From positions 1 to 64,000 of the forward strand of contig JAJFKC010000037.1 in the NCBI GenBank assembly GCA_021773435.1: DNA of 64,000 nucleotides. The letters are read 5' to 3'. This DNA is from Porticoccaceae bacterium. GTDB lineage: Bacteria; Pseudomonadota; Gammaproteobacteria; Pseudomonadales; Porticoccaceae. Below the pieces are notes generated by a model, which did not search any database, was not told the origin of the DNA, and was given only the letters and a program-made list of their open reading frames with translations. The position numbers and the translations under genes were made by a program. Shown piece after piece: positions 61,288-64,000 of the stretch. The stretch's first letter is position 1. Each line of letters begins with the position of its first letter.

Positions 61288-62607
61288 ATGAACATTGGTG
61301 ATTATGATCGCGCTGCCGAAATCGCTCGTCTGGAAAAAGACTGGGCTGAAAACCCCCGCTGGAGCGGCATTACTCGTGCCTATTCAGCTGCCGAAGTAGT
61401 TCGCCTGCGCGGCTCGATCAAGCGAGAAAACACCATCGCCAAACGCGGTGCGGAAAAGCTATGGGATTTGGTTCATGGCTCGGCAAAAAAAGGCTACGTA
61501 AATTGCCTGGGAGCACTCACTGGCGGGCAGGCCGTGCAACAGGTTAAGGCAGGCGTTGAGGCGATTTATCTGTCCGGCTGGCAAGTGGCCGCAGATAATA
61601 ACAGCAGCATGACCATGTATCCGGACCAGTCGCTCTATGCAGTCAACTCAGTACCAACTGTCGTCCAGCGCATCAACAATTCCTTTTTACGCACTGACCA
61701 AATTCAATGGGGCAAAGGCATTACCGAGGGCGATGCCGATTACATCGATTATTTCGCGCCCATTGTCGCCGATGCCGAAGCAGGTTTTGGCGGCGTGCTG
61801 AATGCTTATGAATTGATGAAAGCCATGATTGAAGCAGGTGCCTCTGGGGTGCATTTTGAAGACCAACTGGCTTCTGTTAAAAAATGCGGGCACATGGGCG
61901 GCAAAGTATTGGTGCCGACTCAGGAAGCCGTGCAGAAATTAATTGCTGCACGGCTGGCTGCCGACGTCGCCGATGTCTCAACCATTGTGCTGGCCCGTAC
62001 TGACGCTAATGCCGCCGACCTGATCACCTCTGACTTCGATAAACGCGACCGCAAATTTGTCACCGGTGAGCGCACCGCCGAAGGCTTTTATCGGGTTAAC
62101 GCCGGTATCGAACAAGCCATCGACCGAGGCTTATCCTACGCGCCCTACGCTGATTTATTGTGGTGTGAGACGGCAACACCCAGCCTTGAAGAAGCCAAAT
62201 TATTTGCCGATTCTATTCGTAAAGAATTCCCCGATCAGTTATTGGCCTACAACTGCTCGCCGTCTTTTAACTGGAAGAAAAATCTCGATGACGCCACCAT
62301 TGCCAAGTTCCAACAGGAGCTCAGCAATATGGGTTATAAGTACCAGTTCATCACTTTAGCTGGCATTCACAATATGTGGTACAACATGTTCGATCTGGCC
62401 CACAGCTACGCACAGGGTGAGGGCATGAAACACTACGTTGAGAAGGTTCAGGAACCAGAGTTTGCAGCTGCCGAGCGCGGCTACACCTTTGTTTCTCACC
62501 AGCAGGAAGTTGGCACTGGATACTTTGATGATGTCACCACCGTCATTCTTGGTGGTGAATCCTCGGTTACAGCATTGACTGGTTCAACGGAACAAGAGCA
62601 GTTTTAA
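61288..62607 (+). CDS. aceA: Isocitrate lyase
   Basis: A 439-residue isocitrate lyase. The catalytic signature [13 protein letters not shown] (Lys198, Lys199, Cys200, Gly201, His202) is intact, and [10 protein letters not shown] (96-105), VDAEAGFGG-like DAEAGFGG (162-169) and YNCSPSFNW are the other active-site segments. It cleaves isocitrate to succinate and glyoxylate, bypassing the decarboxylating steps of the TCA cycle. CAGGAATT precedes the ATG. Regulated, by inference, by the divergent LysR protein. A strong terminator follows. Confidence 0.95.
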   Translation: MNIGDYDRAAEIARLEKDWAENPRWSGITRAYSAAEVVRLRGSIKRENTIAKRGAEKLWDLVHGSAKKGYVNCLGALTGGQAVQQVKAGVEAIYLSGWQVAADNNSSMTMYPDQSLYAVNSVPTVVQRINNSFLRTDQIQWGKGITEGDADYIDYFAPIVADAEAGFGGVLNAYELMKAMIEAGASGVHFEDQLASVKKCGHMGGKVLVPTQEAVQKLIAARLAADVADVSTIVLARTDANAADLITSDFDKRDRKFVTGERTAEGFYRVNAGIEQAIDRGLSYAPYADLLWCETATPSLEEAKLFADSIRKEFPDQLLAYNCSPSFNWKKNLDDATIAKFQQELSNMGYKYQFITLAGIHNMWYNMFDLAHSYAQGEGMKHYVEKVQEPEFAAAERGYTFVSHQQEVGTGYFDDVTTVILGGESSVTALTGSTEQEQF

Positions 62608-62649
62608 TGCTGCCCTTTTAATTCTGACTGAAATTACCCACCCGGTGCT

Positions 62650-62678
62650 AAGGGTTGCTGAAAAGTAACCCTTTTTTT
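62650..62678 (+). terminator. Rho-independent terminator of isocitrate lyase
   Basis: AAGGGTTGCT-GAAA-AGTAACCCTT is a 10-bp stem (one G-T wobble) with a GAAA tetraloop, followed by seven T residues (62672-62678). It begins 43 bases after the isocitrate lyase stop. Confidence 0.85.
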
Positions 62679-62794
62679 CGCCAGTAATCTATGAATTTCG
62701 CTGCTATTTAATCAGCTCATAAGTTTCGGTGTCTGGATAAAATCCTTACCAGGCGAAGCAATTGGCGCTGACTACTGGTATCTCTACGCCGGCC

Positions 62795-63547
62795 TTAACG
62801 AACGCCGCCGTCGGCGCGCAGATTTTGTCCAGTCACCCAACGGGCATCATCGCTTGCCAAAAATGCCACCACATCAGCAATGTCTTCCGGTTTACCAATT
62901 CGTCCCATTGGTGAGCGCTGTAGAAACATTGCCTCCATACCGTCGGGGTTTTCTTCAAAGAGATGGCTCAGCATGCTTGTGTCGGTTGGCCCCGGTGAAA
63001 CAGAATTTACGGTAATGTGGCGATGGCCAAGCTCAGTTGCCATTACCAGTGTCAGCTGATCAACGGCCGATTTGCCTGCCACATACATAGCGTGATTGGC
63101 CATGCCTAATGTGGTCGCCATAGTCGAAATATTAATGATGCGACCACCTTCGGGCAAAACTTTTGCGGCTTCCTGCATCGCGAAAAAAGTTCCACGGGTG
63201 TTTATGCCAAAGGCTTTGTCATATTCTTCTTCAGTTACTTCAACAGCCGGTTTAATGGGATCAATGATAGACGCGTTATTGACCAAAATATCAAGCTGAC
63301 CGAGTTGACTGACTGTGTCTTTAATGAGCTTGCGCACCTGGGCGACATCACCAATATCAGCCTGCAATATAACGGCAGAGCCACCTAGTGCCTTAATGCC
63401 ATTGGCTACCTCTTCGGCCCCGGCAAGACTGCTCGAACAATTGATAACAACGGCCGCACCGTCCTGAGCAAAGCGCTCGGCAATAGCTCGCCCTATGCCC
63501 CGTGATGCGCCGGTAATTAACGCTACTTTTCCTGCTAACGTATTCAT
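62795..63547 (-). CDS. Short-chain dehydrogenase/reductase
   Basis: A 250-residue classical SDR. TGASRGIG (12-19), NNAS (90-93, with the usual Gly replaced by Ser), the catalytic Ser near 141, and Tyr155-x3-Lys159 (YVAGK) are present. It ends VTGQNLRADGGVR, similar to 3-ketoacyl reductase/glucose dehydrogenase-like SDRs. Single gene after the isocitrate lyase terminator, oriented oppositely. Substrate not assignable. Confidence 0.88.
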   Translation of the reverse strand: MNTLAGKVALITGASRGIGRAIAERFAQDGAAVVINCSSSLAGAEEVANGIKALGGSAVILQADIGDVAQVRKLIKDTVSQLGQLDILVNNASIIDPIKPAVEVTEEEYDKAFGINTRGTFFAMQEAAKVLPEGGRIINISTMATTLGMANHAMYVAGKSAVDQLTLVMATELGHRHITVNSVSPGPTDTSMLSHLFEENPDGMEAMFLQRSPMGRIGKPEDIADVVAFLASDDARWVTGQNLRADGGVR

Positions 63548-63618
63548 CTCGCCCTCCGTTTTTATTATTTTGAACCGACCTCGCTTTCTAAGAACTCAGA
63601 TAGCCTTAACACTGCAGA

Positions 63619-64000
63619 TCAATCGGCTATTGAATTTTTTTGGCTTTGTGTTTTTTCATCCAGCACCTCATCAACAAATTGCACAAAATTTTCATCGAGC
63701 AAAATTTTGCACATGGGACTTTTATGCCAGGTAATAGAGACCGGCGGGACTGAATAATATTCACCAACAATATGTTTGAGTTCAGCAATATCCTCAGGCG
63801 TTTTTATCGCAGCCCATTGCCCCCAGTGCATCCAAATCCAACTGAGGTTGATCCAATCTACCTTACTAAATTCAAGGGCACTCATATTTAAACTTTCACC
63901 GATCTCCTTATATAGATCTTCGGTCTGGGACGCTTTAAGCCATAGTTTCGATATCTCTTCATTCAGACCTATAGCGAGCGTGATTTCCCGAACACCATCT
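63619..64000 (-). CDS. Partial hypothetical protein, cut by the right window edge
   Basis: The frame is open from the stop at 63619 to the last base of the window; the visible 126 residues are the C-terminal part of a longer protein. An internal ATG at 63885 is therefore not necessarily the start. The visible part is rich in Trp (DWINLSWIWMHWGQWAA) and in acidic residues near the end (FVQFVDEVLDEKTQSQ). I recognise no family. A histidine-lysine-cysteine segment (TWHKSPMCK) is the only notable motif. Confidence 0.6.
   Translation of the reverse strand, partial: DGVREITLAIGLNEEISKLWLKASQTEDLYKEIGESLNMSALEFSKVDWINLSWIWMHWGQWAAIKTPEDIAELKHIVGEYYSVPPVSITWHKSPMCKILLDENFVQFVDEVLDEKTQSQKNSIAD

Noticed and set aside
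63619-63885. Complete 88-residue gene at the right end
   Set aside because: The frame stays open to the window edge, so the ATG at 63885 is probably internal and the gene is partial.

Overview
The window looks like chromosome of a free-living, probably marine, gammaproteobacterium. This is inferred from the gene set (HspQ, ABC-F Uup, GlcDEF, malate synthase G, DUF4197, DUF2889, DUF3501 with rubrerythrin) and the moderate base composition; no rRNA, tRNA, phage, IS element or CRISPR array was seen. About 66 genes are supported, nearly all metabolic, in short operons on both strands, plus one clear pseudogene and one gene cut by the right edge.

Region by region. (1) 0.2-12.8 kb: acyl-CoA and aromatic/organic acid catabolism, with two family III CoA transferases, two crotonases, a DsbA-like isomerase, a CoA-type Nudix hydrolase, an MDR reductase, a cupin, a tartrate-dehydrogenase-like enzyme, an HpaB-type hydroxylase and some small unknowns. 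(2) 12.9-21.4 kb: a CPA1 antiporter, then a tightly coupled plus-strand operon (GT2, GT-C membrane protein, flippase-like protein, methyltransferase, FemAB-like) facing a minus-strand polysaccharide deacetylase and FAD monooxygenase. This is probably an envelope glycolipid or polysaccharide modification locus. (3) 21.5-32 kb: four luciferase-like (LLM) oxidoreductases and a PPOX-type protein of families often tied to F420, a glyoxalase II, and the glycolate oxidase genes glcDEF. (4) 32-36.9 kb: an orphan acyl-CoA carboxyltransferase, a lytic transglycosylase, TauE/SafE, CPXCG and HspQ. (5) 37-41 kb: a porin / FMN-binding / PepSY operon divergent from a ceruloplasmin-like two-domain multicopper oxidase, with a Fur-like box over the porin -35. 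(6) 41-47.5 kb: a degenerate SDR, a broken SPFH gene, a methyltransferase, the rubrerythrin / Fe-S / DUF3501 operon behind two palindromes, and a cold-shock gene with a structured leader. (7) 47.8-57.9 kb: DUF3047, Uup, VOC, MaoC, acyl-CoA dehydrogenase, twin metallo-beta-lactamase-fold genes, an NAD-epimerase, an SDR and DUF4197. (8) 57.9-64 kb: malate synthase G, a LysR regulator and isocitrate lyase sharing a palindromic operator motif, then an SDR and a partial gene.

Glycolate oxidase makes glyoxylate, malate synthase G condenses it with acetyl-CoA, and isocitrate lyase supplies more, so the window holds a near-complete C2 assimilation route downstream of the many acyl-CoA enzymes. The most unusual locus is the 37-41 kb flavin/copper redox block, which I read as a possible Fur-controlled extracytoplasmic iron (or other metal) redox system; that function is inference.
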